Source of the DNA: Seison nebaliae
Lineage: Eukaryota; Rotifera; Pararotatoria; Seisonacea; Seisonidae
Length of the DNA stretch: 29,340 bases
Assembly (NCBI GenBank): GCA_023231475.1
Contig: JALJEE010002713.1
Span: 1 to 29,340 of the forward strand
Direction of reading: 5' to 3'
Shown here: piece by piece, positions 1 through 11,300 of the stretch
Layout: each line of letters opens with the position of its first letter
How positions within the stretch are numbered: the first letter of the stretch is position 1
The notes under the pieces: model-generated
Database searches by the model: none
What the model saw: the letters and a program-made list of their open reading frames with translations, nothing else
What the model was told of the DNA's origin: nothing
Made by a program: the position numbers and the translations under genes

Positions 1-246
1 TCGAAATGAACTTGATCTCCATGTCTCTTCCCAATCTTCTTCCACAAATTGACCACAAGAAGATTGGTGTGTTCCCGCAGTAGTTATACCCTTTGACCCC
101 GTTCCTCTGTCGACATCCTGAATCTGGTTCCAAATTGCGTCTTTGACAGCTTGCACCATTGGGTCCTTTGCATTCAGTAACCACCACACCACAAATATGG
201 TCATAGCTGTCAATAACATAACGAATAAGAATAATGAACGACATTT
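1..246 (-). CDS. Partial minus-strand coding edge, possible single-pass or tetraspanin-like membrane protein
   Basis: Two minus-strand frames are open from about position 250 to the window edge. The more protein-like one reads a hydrophobic run (SLFLFVMLLTAMTIFVVWWLL), then an amphipathic stretch (NAKDPMVQAVKDAIWNQIQD) and an acidic, Trp-containing segment that runs off the edge. That order resembles a transmembrane helix followed by an extracellular loop, as after TM3 of a tetraspanin, but no CCG motif is visible, so the family is not assigned. The other frame has an ATG at 246 and gives a Cys-rich peptide. A candidate splice acceptor (ttattgacag) lies inside the first frame, so the exon may begin near 207 instead. 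GC is about 45% here, well above the rest of the window. Protein identity and exon start are uncertain. Confidence 0.35.
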
Positions 247-250
247 AAAA

Positions 251-1163
251 TACCAATTGAAAATTCAACTTCTATTTCTATCTATAATTAGTTTCTGTTT
301 AAATATACTTCATTCATTCAATTGAAAATTGCGCTTTCAATAATACATAGTCAGTAGTATAATACGTAGTATTTTCATAGTCAAATAATCTAATTTCAAA
401 ATTTTCACATTCTTGAAAGTTTCAAATTCACATTTCCATCCACTAAAATTGAAATTTATTATTATTGTTATCCCGCAAAAATCTTAAAATTTTTCTCCTC
501 TCTAAATATTTCATGATTGTATAACCCAACTGAGGTTCGCACAATTTTAAGGTCTACCTTACTATGAAAATGATAAGAACAACGAATATTAATTAAAGTT
601 CATTATATTGGATGCGTTATTGAAATTCCAGTGAAAGAATAGGTCTGTAACTACTAAATGCTAATGATAATTTGCCCTATCATACAAAATCATGCTAAAT
701 AACGTCTAATTTTGAGGGTTTAAAAAAATCACTTTATTTAGCGTTTAAATTAAATGTCTTTAGACCGAAAAGGTGAAGAAACGGTCTAATTAACCTCTAA
801 TTAAATACTCAGATGAGTACTTAAAATCAGACTTGTTTTTGTATGATAGTTTGAACACATCATATATAACCAGTTCAAATTGCCAACTTAAATACATCAT
901 AAAATGTAATGGAGAGAAGAGATTTAAAGTTATAGTTCTATTATAGTTATATTGGAATAGTTGAATTATTATATAACTTTTTTTTCAAGAGTCACCTTTT
1001 TGTGAAAAGTTAGGATTATTTTTATCAGATAATAAAATCGAAAAAAAAATTGAATTTCCGTAAAGAAATGAGTATGATTTTATCATCCGTAGGTTCGCCT
1101 CAGGTGTCTATTTTAATTTTGGATAATTCTCCAAAAAAATATTTGGATAAAAACATCTGGTCA
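251..1163. other. AT-rich spacer with a candidate MITE
   Basis: No convincing coding exon or RNA gene is visible. The stretch lies between two minus-strand genes, so it should hold the 3' end of the 1164-1811 gene and the promoter or upstream introns of the left-edge gene. The only structured part is the inverted-repeat element at 677-849, annotated separately. The remainder is A/T-rich with homopolymer runs. Confidence 0.6.
677..849. mobile_element. Candidate MITE with 13-bp terminal inverted repeats
   Basis: CTATCATACAAAA at 677-689 is the exact reverse complement of TTTTGTATGATAG at 837-849. Just inside the ends, GTCTAATTTT (left) and GTCTGATTTT (right, reverse complement) are also similar, which extends the inverted repeat imperfectly. 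The interior is partly self-complementary: TAGACCG at 761-767 pairs with CGGTCTA at 782-788, and there is a short palindrome actcagatgagt near 808. The 173-bp size, AT richness and lack of coding capacity fit a miniature inverted-repeat transposable element. No convincing target-site duplication is visible: TTTG occurs near both ends but with two extra bases on the left. No second copy lies in this window. Confidence 0.45.
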
Positions 1164-1811
1164 TTAAAAATATAATGGACGATGTAGTTTCTTTTCATCT
1201 TCATTCAGTTTCTCTGTCTTTTTCACACAGTCGAGAATGAAATTGCAATATTCATTAGATGTATTCTCATCTTTTGTCCAATTATCAAAAGTTGAAACGT
1301 TTTTTTTATCTTTCGGGTTGATTTTTATCACATCAATTATTTTTAAATCTTCTGCTCGATAGAAATTATGAGTCATTTTTCGTTTAAATTCGCTTTCATC
1401 AACTTTTTTACTGTTCGTTTTCCGATCAACATAATACGTCTTATTAAGAACCATTTTCTCATTCGTATCAAATATCGTACTAACATCAAACGTTTTATTA
1501 ATCTCAATCGTTTTATTCGATTTCAATCTTCCAATTGTCAAATTATTTGAATCATCACTATTTGTCTCATATGTTGGAACATTAGTCAGTGTGTTATCAA
1601 GAGTATTGTAATTTGGTATTCTCCCCGAAACAACATTGTTGATGACTGTGTCCATAATTTCATTCATTTTGTTTTCCTTCATGTTTCTTGAACTATTGTG
1701 ACTCTTTTCAGGACTGATTTTTAACGAACATTCTTCTTCAAAATAGTGCGAGTGGAAGAAATAATCGTCTTCCGTACAATCTTCAGTTCTTTCCGTTGCA
1801 CGATGCCTCAT
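1164..1811 (-). CDS. Unrecognised hydrophilic protein with NKT repeats, 215 aa
   Basis: A single open frame starts at ATG 1811 and stops at 1164. The product is strongly hydrophilic, rich in Asn, Lys, Glu, Asp and Thr, and has no signal peptide, membrane segment or recognised domain. In the middle the motif NKT followed by alternating hydrophobic residues recurs: NKTIEI, NKTFDV and, about 20 residues on, NKTYYV, with a related PTYE upstream. Spacing is irregular, so these look like short linear motifs rather than folded repeats. The N-terminal part is acidic with His and aromatic residues (DDYFFHSHYFEEE). The length without stops in AT-rich DNA and lack of overlap with another gene support a real gene; function is unknown. 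Upstream 5' exons cannot be excluded. Confidence 0.55.
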   Translation of the reverse strand: MRHRATERTEDCTEDDYFFHSHYFEEECSLKISPEKSHNSSRNMKENKMNEIMDTVINNVVSGRIPNYNTLDNTLTNVPTYETNSDDSNNLTIGRLKSNKTIEINKTFDVSTIFDTNEKMVLNKTYYVDRKTNSKKVDESEFKRKMTHNFYRAEDLKIIDVIKINPKDKKNVSTFDNWTKDENTSNEYCNFILDCVKKTEKLNEDEKKLHRPLYF

Positions 1812-2382
1812 ATTGAATTGTTACTGTAAACTTTACAGTATCAATCCATAAAGAGTTTCAGAGAATTTTGTCAAATTTTTAGTATTTTAAAAATATTAAA
1901 CCAAAGTGATTGTAGTACATTTTGAGAATATAATAAAAGCCAAAGTTTAAAAATGATGATGATCAAACTAATCCTTTAAATTTTCTCTAGTTATAGCACT
2001 CTAATATTAATTATAAAACTATTTAATCGATCTTAAGAGCAACTTTACCGAACGAATGGAAGGTACAGATAGAACATTATGCCACTTTGTTGAATTCCAA
2101 TATCACCATTAACCTGAAGAACTTGAAGAGAGATTTATTTCTAAATAAATAATAAACATTAACCAGTTAATTAAACTTATATATTCGTTTCTGATTTGTC
2201 AAAGTTACTAACGTCAAATATTAAATTCATTACATATTCTCGAAGCTAAAATTTGATAAAAGGGGAAAAAGAAGGAGAAGATGAAACATAATTTTGATGT
2301 TTACAGTAAGAAATTAATTCTCTATGGTAACAGGATGAGAGTATGTTGATAAATTAATAAGGATAAGGTTAATCAGATCACT
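1812..2382. other. Spacer between divergent genes (presumed promoters)
   Basis: This stretch separates the minus-strand gene ending at 1811 from the dynein gene on the plus strand, so it probably holds both promoters. It has no long open frame. An alternative dynein first exon could start at ATG 2281: its frame runs to 2340, a GTATGT follows, and an AAG acceptor at 2367 restores the dynein frame, but that intron would be only 27 nt. No clear core promoter element can be assigned. Confidence 0.45.
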
Positions 2383-5300
2383 ATGAAATCAGAACAGGAA
2401 ATTGGAGATTTATTAAAATCTTTAAAGAATGTTTATTTTTAAATATTTAAATTAATTTTTGTCAATTTTGAAATAGTTTAATCAGGAGAAAGTTCAAGAT
2501 AATGAACCAAGAATTGTGAAAAAGTTTGAAGTTTTTCACGCGTTTTTTAATTAAGGTGGACTAGATTATTGGAAACGGAATGGGAGAAATTCAGATTGAT
2601 AACTTATAAGAACAAAAAATATTCGAGAGAAGAATTCGAAAAAATTCGAAAGAAACTGAAAAACTCTTCTGAAACTTCAAACCATATCCAGTGGACAGTT
2701 TCTTGTTTGTTAATGAAATTATATTTCAATTCTATTTTGAAAAACCTTAGAGAAGTGATCGAATCGCTACAGCACGATGGATTGATATCGAGGAAGGTTT
2801 CTCTCATTGGAAATTAGAAGAAAAAATAAAATTAATTTTATCAGATGATTTTGGTTTTATAAGATTTTTGATAGATTTGAGGAAGACGAATGAATTAAAA
2901 ACTGAACTACCAAATTATGGAATCAAATCTAAAAAAGAATTGAATGAACTTATCGAGAATGAATCTGATATGGAATTCAAAGATTCTTCATATTGTTACG
3001 GATATGAAGTGAATGATCAAAATGATACATACAATCCATATCGATTACATCAACATTCCTCAGAAACTGAAGTTATAAGAAAATGTTCCGAAAAAAATCG
3101 AATTTTCTACCGCGCTTCTGTCAACATCGTATTGATGGTAAATTTTATTCATAAAATTTTCAATTTTTATTCCATTCAAAAAAATAATAGTTTGATGGAG
3201 AAGGTCGATTAATGGAGAAATTATCTATTTTCCAATGGTTATGGCAACGACGTCTTTTTTATCGATTGAAGAGAATTCCATTTTTCAAATATTTTACTTT
3301 AAGAAAAGTTCTATGGAGATGGAATCGTATAAGAATTATCGAGAAATTCCAAAAAACTGTGTTAAAATTTTATTTTGAAAATATTTCATAATTTATTCTG
3401 ATTTTATTAAGTATTTTCTTGAAAGAAAATCTGTTCATCGAAAACGACATTTTAATGAAATGTCTAATTCATATTCAACAACTCTCCGAATTTGTTTCAC
3501 CATCAAATTATGAATATTATGGAACGGATAAACAAGAGAAAAAGAAGAGATTGAACGATTTCGTCAAACCATTACGAATTAATCAATATCATTCATCGAT
3601 ACCGGAACAAGTGGAAAATATTTATCATATCGATCTACAGAAAATCGATTATAAGAAATGTGAAAATTTGAATAAATTCATTGAAAATCATCGGAGACAA
3701 TTAAACGATATTTATATACAGAATTTAAAAATTTTATATAAATATATTCGTGAAATAATTTCCACATCTCTACATCTTTATGGTTTGAACAAAAATGTCG
3801 ATTTTATGTATTATATACAGACACATTATTCTGGTACTATCAGTTCTGCCACTAACTATTTACCATTAATCGATGGTGATCTTCTTTGTAAAAGAATCAC
3901 TAGTTCAATTCCAAGAACATCCAGTCAACTACAACAAATTAATGGGAATAAGAAAAAAAAACAAAAAAATATAGTTAATAATAAATTTTTCATACTTTTC
4001 AACAATTTTCAAAATTTTCATTTATTTAAGGAAGAGCAACCGTTGGCGAACATACCGACAAAATTACAATTGTCTCAATGGAGAAAATTTTTTAAAAGAA
4101 TTCGAATATTTCTACGATTAATCGATTTCTATCTCTTAAATCTCCAGCGACGTGTGGTCACTTTAGTGATTTGGCAATTGGAAAATTATTTTGAAAATTC
4201 TTTTTATCTCAACTCGAAAGAAGAATTTAGACAGTTGAGTATTCTTCATATCCCATCATCAGAAGTTCTATAATTGCTTAAGAGAATTCTTTAACAATTC
4301 TATTTTAAACAGTTGAATCCGTCGACTTCGGCTTTGTTTCCGTTGGAATTATGTTTGAGAAAACGAGAAGTGAAAGTGATAAAAAAAGATGAAATAACTG
4401 AAGAAGAAATCGAAGAAATTGATTATGTGATTAATGTAGAATTTGAGCCGAATGAATATGTGTTGAAGAATGAGATTGGAACATTATTGATGGAATATGA
4501 AGAATCGACAAATGTTATTCCATCATTTATCCATGATAATCATATGTCATTATATTGTGGATTGTGGGAGAAGATATCAGGAGAAGAGAAATCAGATGGA
4601 AATAAATGGCCAAATATCGAACTTTTATATTCGTACGATGAACGACATGTGGAGAATCAGTTAGAAATCTCCAGTTTCCTCACCAGAAGTTTAGCTGAAG
4701 CTCATCGATATAAAGAGACTTTTAAGAAATATTCTTTGATGATTCATGAAGCACTTCGATTAAATATCGATTCATTAATTATTAATGAAGTTTGGACATC
4801 GGATGATTATTATTATGTTTTGAAAAAATTTCGGGATTATTTTGAGGAGATTAGTCAAATTGAAAAAATATTTCGTTGTCATATTTTTGAGATAAAAGCA
4901 GAAAAATTCCAATCTGACGCATTAGAATATTGTTCACATATTCTTGAAGTAATTCATCGAACACTTCCCTTAACCATCAAAGAAAGGAATAATGATTTAC
5001 AAGATCGAATTATGGAATCATTAAAAGTGTTAGATAATGATCGATCGACAATCGAAGAATTTGTTTACCAAATAAAATTCATTCTCAAATTGAACAATGA
5101 ATTAGTTGAATTGAATCAAGAATATTTATCATTAATTCGATTATTCTCTATCGCTTCTGAATTCGATATCAAATTGAATGCGGAAGATGAGGCACAATTT
5201 CAAATTTTAACTCCAACTTTCTCCCAATTGAAAAATCAGATAATTTATTCAGAAGCGAAAATCGAAGAACATATCAGAAAACATTTAACGACATTAAATG

Positions 5301-8300
5301 AACGTGTAAGGAATGGGGAATATGAAATGAAAGTTAAATTATTAACTCCTTTAGTACAATGTCAATTGATCTTGTCCATCGATACTCGTTACTCCGTTGC
5401 CATGGAAACGATAGAATTATTTGAAGAGAAATGTGATGAATTATTATCACTGGCGGAGGAGTACATCGATTTCTTTCAACGTTTCCTTCAAATCATGAAA
5501 CATACGAAGAATAAAATGAATCAAATGAATAATAAAAAAAAAGAGGGACATTTGTCATTGGAAGTGCCGGGCAATTCGGAAGTGAAAGAAATTCTTCAAA
5601 AATTATTCGATTTAAATGCAGCGAAGAAATTAGTACAAAATTTAAGGGAAATTAGAGAATTAATCGATTTGAGAAAACTTTTATGGTCTGTCCATATGAA
5701 TTGGCGTTCATATTATCAGACGTTAACTGGGAAACGATTGATGGATATTAATAAGGAAGATATGGTGAAAATTATCGATCATTATATCGAAGATATAGTT
5801 CGATTGGAGAAAGGATTACCATCCAACGATATCTTACCAATCTTGAAAACGAAAATTTACTTTTTGAAAAACATAACTCCTACCATCATTTCATTGAATA
5901 ATCCTCTCATGAAAGAACGACATTATCGTCAACTTTATGAGTATGTGAGTAAAAGTATTTTGGAGAATAAAGAATTGACATTATCAACATTATTAGAATT
6001 AGGAATTCATAAACATCAAGGATCGATCGTAGAAATTTCTTTAACTGCGACGAACGAAAATTCCTTACAAGAAATGTTAACTAACGTCATCGATGAATGG
6101 AAACGATTAGACATAAAAATAATTTCGTATTCAATTCATGATATTTATATTCTCTCTCAAAGTGATATCGTTCTCAATTTGATTGATGAGTCGTTGATGA
6201 TGTTATCGACGATCAAATCATCAATTTATTCTTCCATCATCATTCAACAAATCGACGATTGGATTAGACGACTACAATTATTCTCTCAGACAACTAACGA
6301 ATGGATTCGTTGTCAGAGAAGATTTCTCGATCTTCATCCCATCTTTTCAGCATCCGATATTCAACGACAATTATCTGCTGAAACGAAACAATTCAATTTA
6401 GTGGAAAAGAATTGGAAAGATACGATGAGACTAGTACGAGAAGATTCGAATGCGATTGTCGTTTCGGGCAAAGTTGGATTATTTGAAATATTCGAACAAA
6501 ACAATTCATTAATGGATAAAATTGAGAAAAGTTTAGAAGAATATTTGGAACATAAACGTCAAATCTTTCCTCGTTTCTATTTCCTTTCAAACAATGAATT
6601 AATTCAATTAATTTCCAAAGTGAAAGATGATCCAACTCTCATTAACAATTTCCTCTTAAATTGTTTCAGTGACGTCCAATCACTTCTCTTTCATTCCGAG
6701 TCATTAATGACAAATATCATCACAGGAATGCAATCGGCGGAAGGGGAAATTTTGAATTTTTCACGTCCCATTCGTTTGAGTCATTTCGTCGAACAATGGA
6801 TGAGTCAGATTGAGAGTTCGATGGTGGAGAATTTGCGTCGTCTCATTTACGACTCGTCAAAACATTCGATTCGACTCGATAATTTGGGAGATCTTCTTGA
6901 AAAATGTTCCGATCATTCACAAATCATTTTGACAATTTCTTGTCTCGAATTTCGAAGAGAAGTAGAGAAATCGATTGAAGAGAATAATTTAGAAAAGATA
7001 ATTAAAATAATCGATAATCGATTAAATAAAATTATTAGTTCGTTAAAGAATAATCAAGTGACATTGGCGAGACATCGACGAATTGCAGAGAATCTAATTA
7101 TTACCAATGTACATCAACGAGATGTGTTGAATTTTATGTGTTTGAAAAAAGTGAATTCAATTTCAAATTTTTATTGGAATCAACAATTTCGATTCCATTT
7201 ATCAGAAACGAATGAATTAACCATCGAACAAGGTAATATGACTCATTTGTATTCCTATGAATTTAATGGACCATCGCCACGTCTCGTAATTACGTCGTTA
7301 ACTGATCGCTGTTTCCAATCTCTCAGTTTAGCATCGTATTTATGTTTAGGTGGTGCATTATCCGGACCTGCAGGAACAGGAAAAACAGAATCGATTAAAG
7401 AGTTTGCGAAAATTCTCGGTCGTTTCTCAATCGTCTTCAATTGTTTCGAGAGTGTTACATATCAATTATTGAATAAATTGTTGAGTGGAATGTGTCAATC
7501 ATCCACGTGGCTTTGTCTCGACGAATTCAATCGAATTAATGTGGAAGTTCTTTCAATTATCTCTCAACAAATTCTCAACATCAAAATTGCAAAGGAAGCG
7601 AAATTAAGTTATTTCCAATTCGATTCTCAAGAAATAAATTTGAATTTATCTTCTGGTCTCTTCATCACAATGAATCCAACTTATTCAGGTAGAGTTGAAT
7701 TGCCGGATAATTTGAAAGCATTATTTCGTCCTATTTCAATGCATCAACCGGAATTATTGAAAATTTGTGAAATTCTCTTATTATCTCTCGGTTTTATGGA
7801 AGCTGGTATTCTCTCGAAGAAAATTTGTTTTCTCTTCAACATTTGTCACAGTCGACTCAGTAATCAAAAACATTACGATTTTGGTCTTCGTGCTATCAAA
7901 ACAATAATTTTACATGCAGGTAATGTTTTGAAATCAGTAGAGGAACAAAATGATAAAAGAAATGATATATCAGAAAAAAACCATGAAAAACACCATGAAG
8001 ATGGTAAAAACGTAAATAATTCAAATTGGATGAAAATAAGTGAAACAAAGATAATAGTTGAATCGATAAATGATTTGAATCGATCAAAATTAACGGAAAA
8101 TGACGAACGTCAAATGAGAGAATTGATAGAGCAAGTATTTTCGGTGGAGAAACAGGAAATGGTAGAAATGATGGAAAATAAAGAAGAGGCGAAATTATTT
8201 GAAAAAATTCCTGAAATCTTTCATAAATTTGAATTAGTAGAAACGGAGAAACAAGTCGAACGAATTCAAATGATCTATAAACAAATGAATGTTCGTCACG

Positions 8301-11300
8301 GAATTATGTTAGTTGGCGATTCGAACACTTCCAAATCGACAACGAGAAAAATTCTTTTTGAATTGATTCGTTCATCAAACCAGATGGACATTGAGGAAAT
8401 TGTGATAAATCCGAAAAGTTGGAATTTGGATGAACTTTATGGATGTAAGAATGATAAAACAGGTGAATGGAATCATGGAATTTTCCCGTCATGTCTACAG
8501 GAATGTGCTAATGTTGAGAATAATGTAAAGAAGAAGAATGAGAAAGAAATCAGATTCTTATTAACATTAGATGGTCCCATTGATACTTTATGGGTGGAAA
8601 CGTTGAATTCATGTTTGGATGATAGTAAAGTTTTATGTTTAGCGAATTCCGAAAGAATTCCATTAACATCATCAATTCGTTTGGTATTCGAAGTGAGTAA
8701 TCTACTTCATGCCAGTCCAGCGACTGTTAGTCGATGTGGTGTGGTATATTTTGATGAGACGATTTTCTCCTTAGAAAATTTTGTAATGAGCGAATTGAAA
8801 AGATTGGGCGAGTTGCCATGTCTCCCAGAAATGTTGTATAAATCGATTGAAACGATGGTTGAATTGTCAATGAAATCCACTTTCAATTTCCTCCAACAAC
8901 GCCAACAATTTTGTGTTGGGAAACATTATGAGAGGAATTTTATAAGAATTCTTTTCACCATTCTACATTGTTTCATCGATTATCTATTACCTGTCATTTA
9001 TCAGTATAATGAAAATCATTCAAATTCGTTTCTTCTCCACTTAATGAATGGAAAGAAATTTATTCAAATTAATCGGATACAATCGTCAAAGAAGAAAGAT
9101 GAGAAGGAGAAATTGAATTTTCCTCAATTCCTCAATAGTCCTCATTCGTTCAAAAGTCTTTTTTATAAAATTTTCATCTTCGCTTTCATCAATTCACTTT
9201 CCTCCATTCTCAAACGAGAAGAAGTTAGTGACGAAGACAATATCATTAATCAGAAATGTAATGTTCGTCATTCGAACACTGCCATGTTATTATCAGAACA
9301 AAGTGATGATTTCGTACGAGATCTTTTCACCGGAGATACGTCGCTCAATATTCGTTTACCAACATCAGGAAATCGACCGTTAATCGATTATTTTGTTGAT
9401 GTTGAAAGTAATCAATTTATTTGTTGGGATGTTTTCATTTCAAATAAATCTCATCAGTTTTTAAATATTCCTTGTGAATCCATGGAATTCTATCGATTAT
9501 CTTTCTTATCTTCCGTCTTTCTATATCTCAATCAATCACTTTTGATTTGTGGTGGTGATGGTTGTGGGAAATCATCATTCATCAATCATTACCTGCAACA
9601 ACTCTACCAAACCACCACTAGACAATGGATGAACATGAATAATTTCTCGAAAGCTTCTTATTCCGCTCTCTCATTACAACAAATTCCTCTAATTAAATAT
9701 TTGGACTTAATGTTTCGTTATTCGAAAAACCATCAAGATGATTCTTCCACTTCCAATTCACAAGTGCAAACGTCTCAATTCGAGAGTAATGGCACGTCGA
9801 ATAAAAGTATTTGTGAACGAATGAAACAAATCACTTTAGAAGTGACCATGTCGTCAGAGATGTTGAAGGATCGAAATGAAAAAGAGAAAAAGAAGAAAAA
9901 AGAAAATATCGACAATTCAAAAAATGAGAATTTGGAATTGATCGAATGGAACAGAAAACGAATGACGATGAAAAAGAATTGCTTAAATTATCATCAATTT
10001 TCTTTCGATTCTCAAATAACGACAAAAAACTTTCGTGAGTTTCTCCTCGAACGTCTCCATAAACAAAGTTTGAAATCGTCAAATAAATTTTATTTAACTT
10101 CTTCCAATATGGTATTGGATTCGTCGTCGACGGGGACGGAAAATCGGAATTTTATTTATTTGACAAATGAACGAAATTCAGTGATTGAGAAATGTGTTTT
10201 GTTCATTGATGACGTTCACCGAACAACAAGAGATATATTCCATGTGAGTGAAATTGTGAATAGTTTAAAACATGTGCTAGAATATCGTCAAATCTATTCG
10301 ATTAATGATCATAATTGGATGAGAGTTGATGAGAAAATTATTTTTATTTTATCGTCTGATAATTCGGAGAGAATAATTGAAGATTTTGATGGTAAACTTC
10401 CAATCCTCAATGTTGCCGTTCCCAGTTTCAAATATTTAAGATTGATGGTATCTCATCATTTGAATGGTATTTTTGAAAATTGTCGAATTTTCGGAGAAGA
10501 GATTCAACAATTGAGAAAAAATTTATTACCGATCGCCATCATAGCGATGTATTTCCAATTGCAGAGATCAATTCCTGCTTATTTATATGACGTCCGTTTG
10601 AATAGTTTAATGAAATTGGTAAAATCATTCAATTTAATGTCGAAGGAGGTAATTCGTACAACTAATGACGTTGCATCATTTTTTATTCATGAATCATTAA
10701 GGAATTTCATTGATATGATTGAAGCGAATGAATCGAATCATTCACTAATTGTTCAATTGACGAAGAGAATTGCAGAAATCGGAGAGAATTATTTTAAACG
10801 AACTATCAATGCAGATCATCTTCTCCCACCCAACATTCCAAAGACGAGTAAACGTTTAGCAATTTTAAAACCGTCAATGAATAATTCCGGTAATGATGAT
10901 AATGATAGTGATGATGATCATGATAATGATGATGATAATGAAGAGAATTTGGATAAGAAGAAGGAAGATGAAGAATTGAATATCGTTCTTCGATACTCGT
11001 TCCTCTCAGCGAAGAAAAATGACGGCGATACGAAGAGTCGAGGAATTTATATGGAATATCAAAATTATGAAATGATGAAAGATCATGTGTTGAATGTGAA
11101 TAAAGGTCCAAATGCTCAAACGAATTTGTTCGTTCCATTCAGTTCGTCAATAGATCATATTAATAATATCGGTCGAATTCTCGGTCAACAGAATAGTCAT
11201 GGTATTGTAGTGGGAATTTGTGGAAGTGGCCGACGTGCGACCGTTCGATTTGCAGCGAATGTTTTTGATGTGAAATTAGTTCTATGTTCGAATGGTGGAA

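Noticed and set aside
143-325. Plus-strand open frame of 60 codons
   Set aside because: It lies antisense to the more convincing minus-strand frame and has no recognisable content.
2281-2340. Alternative first dynein exon starting at ATG 2281
   Set aside because: It can be joined in frame only through a 27-nt intron and its sequence has no resemblance to a dynein N-terminus; ATG 2383 is simpler. It is not fully excluded.
10806-11138. Minus-strand frame rich in His and Tyr
   Set aside because: It is the antisense reading of the GAT/AAT-rich insert in the dynein exon.
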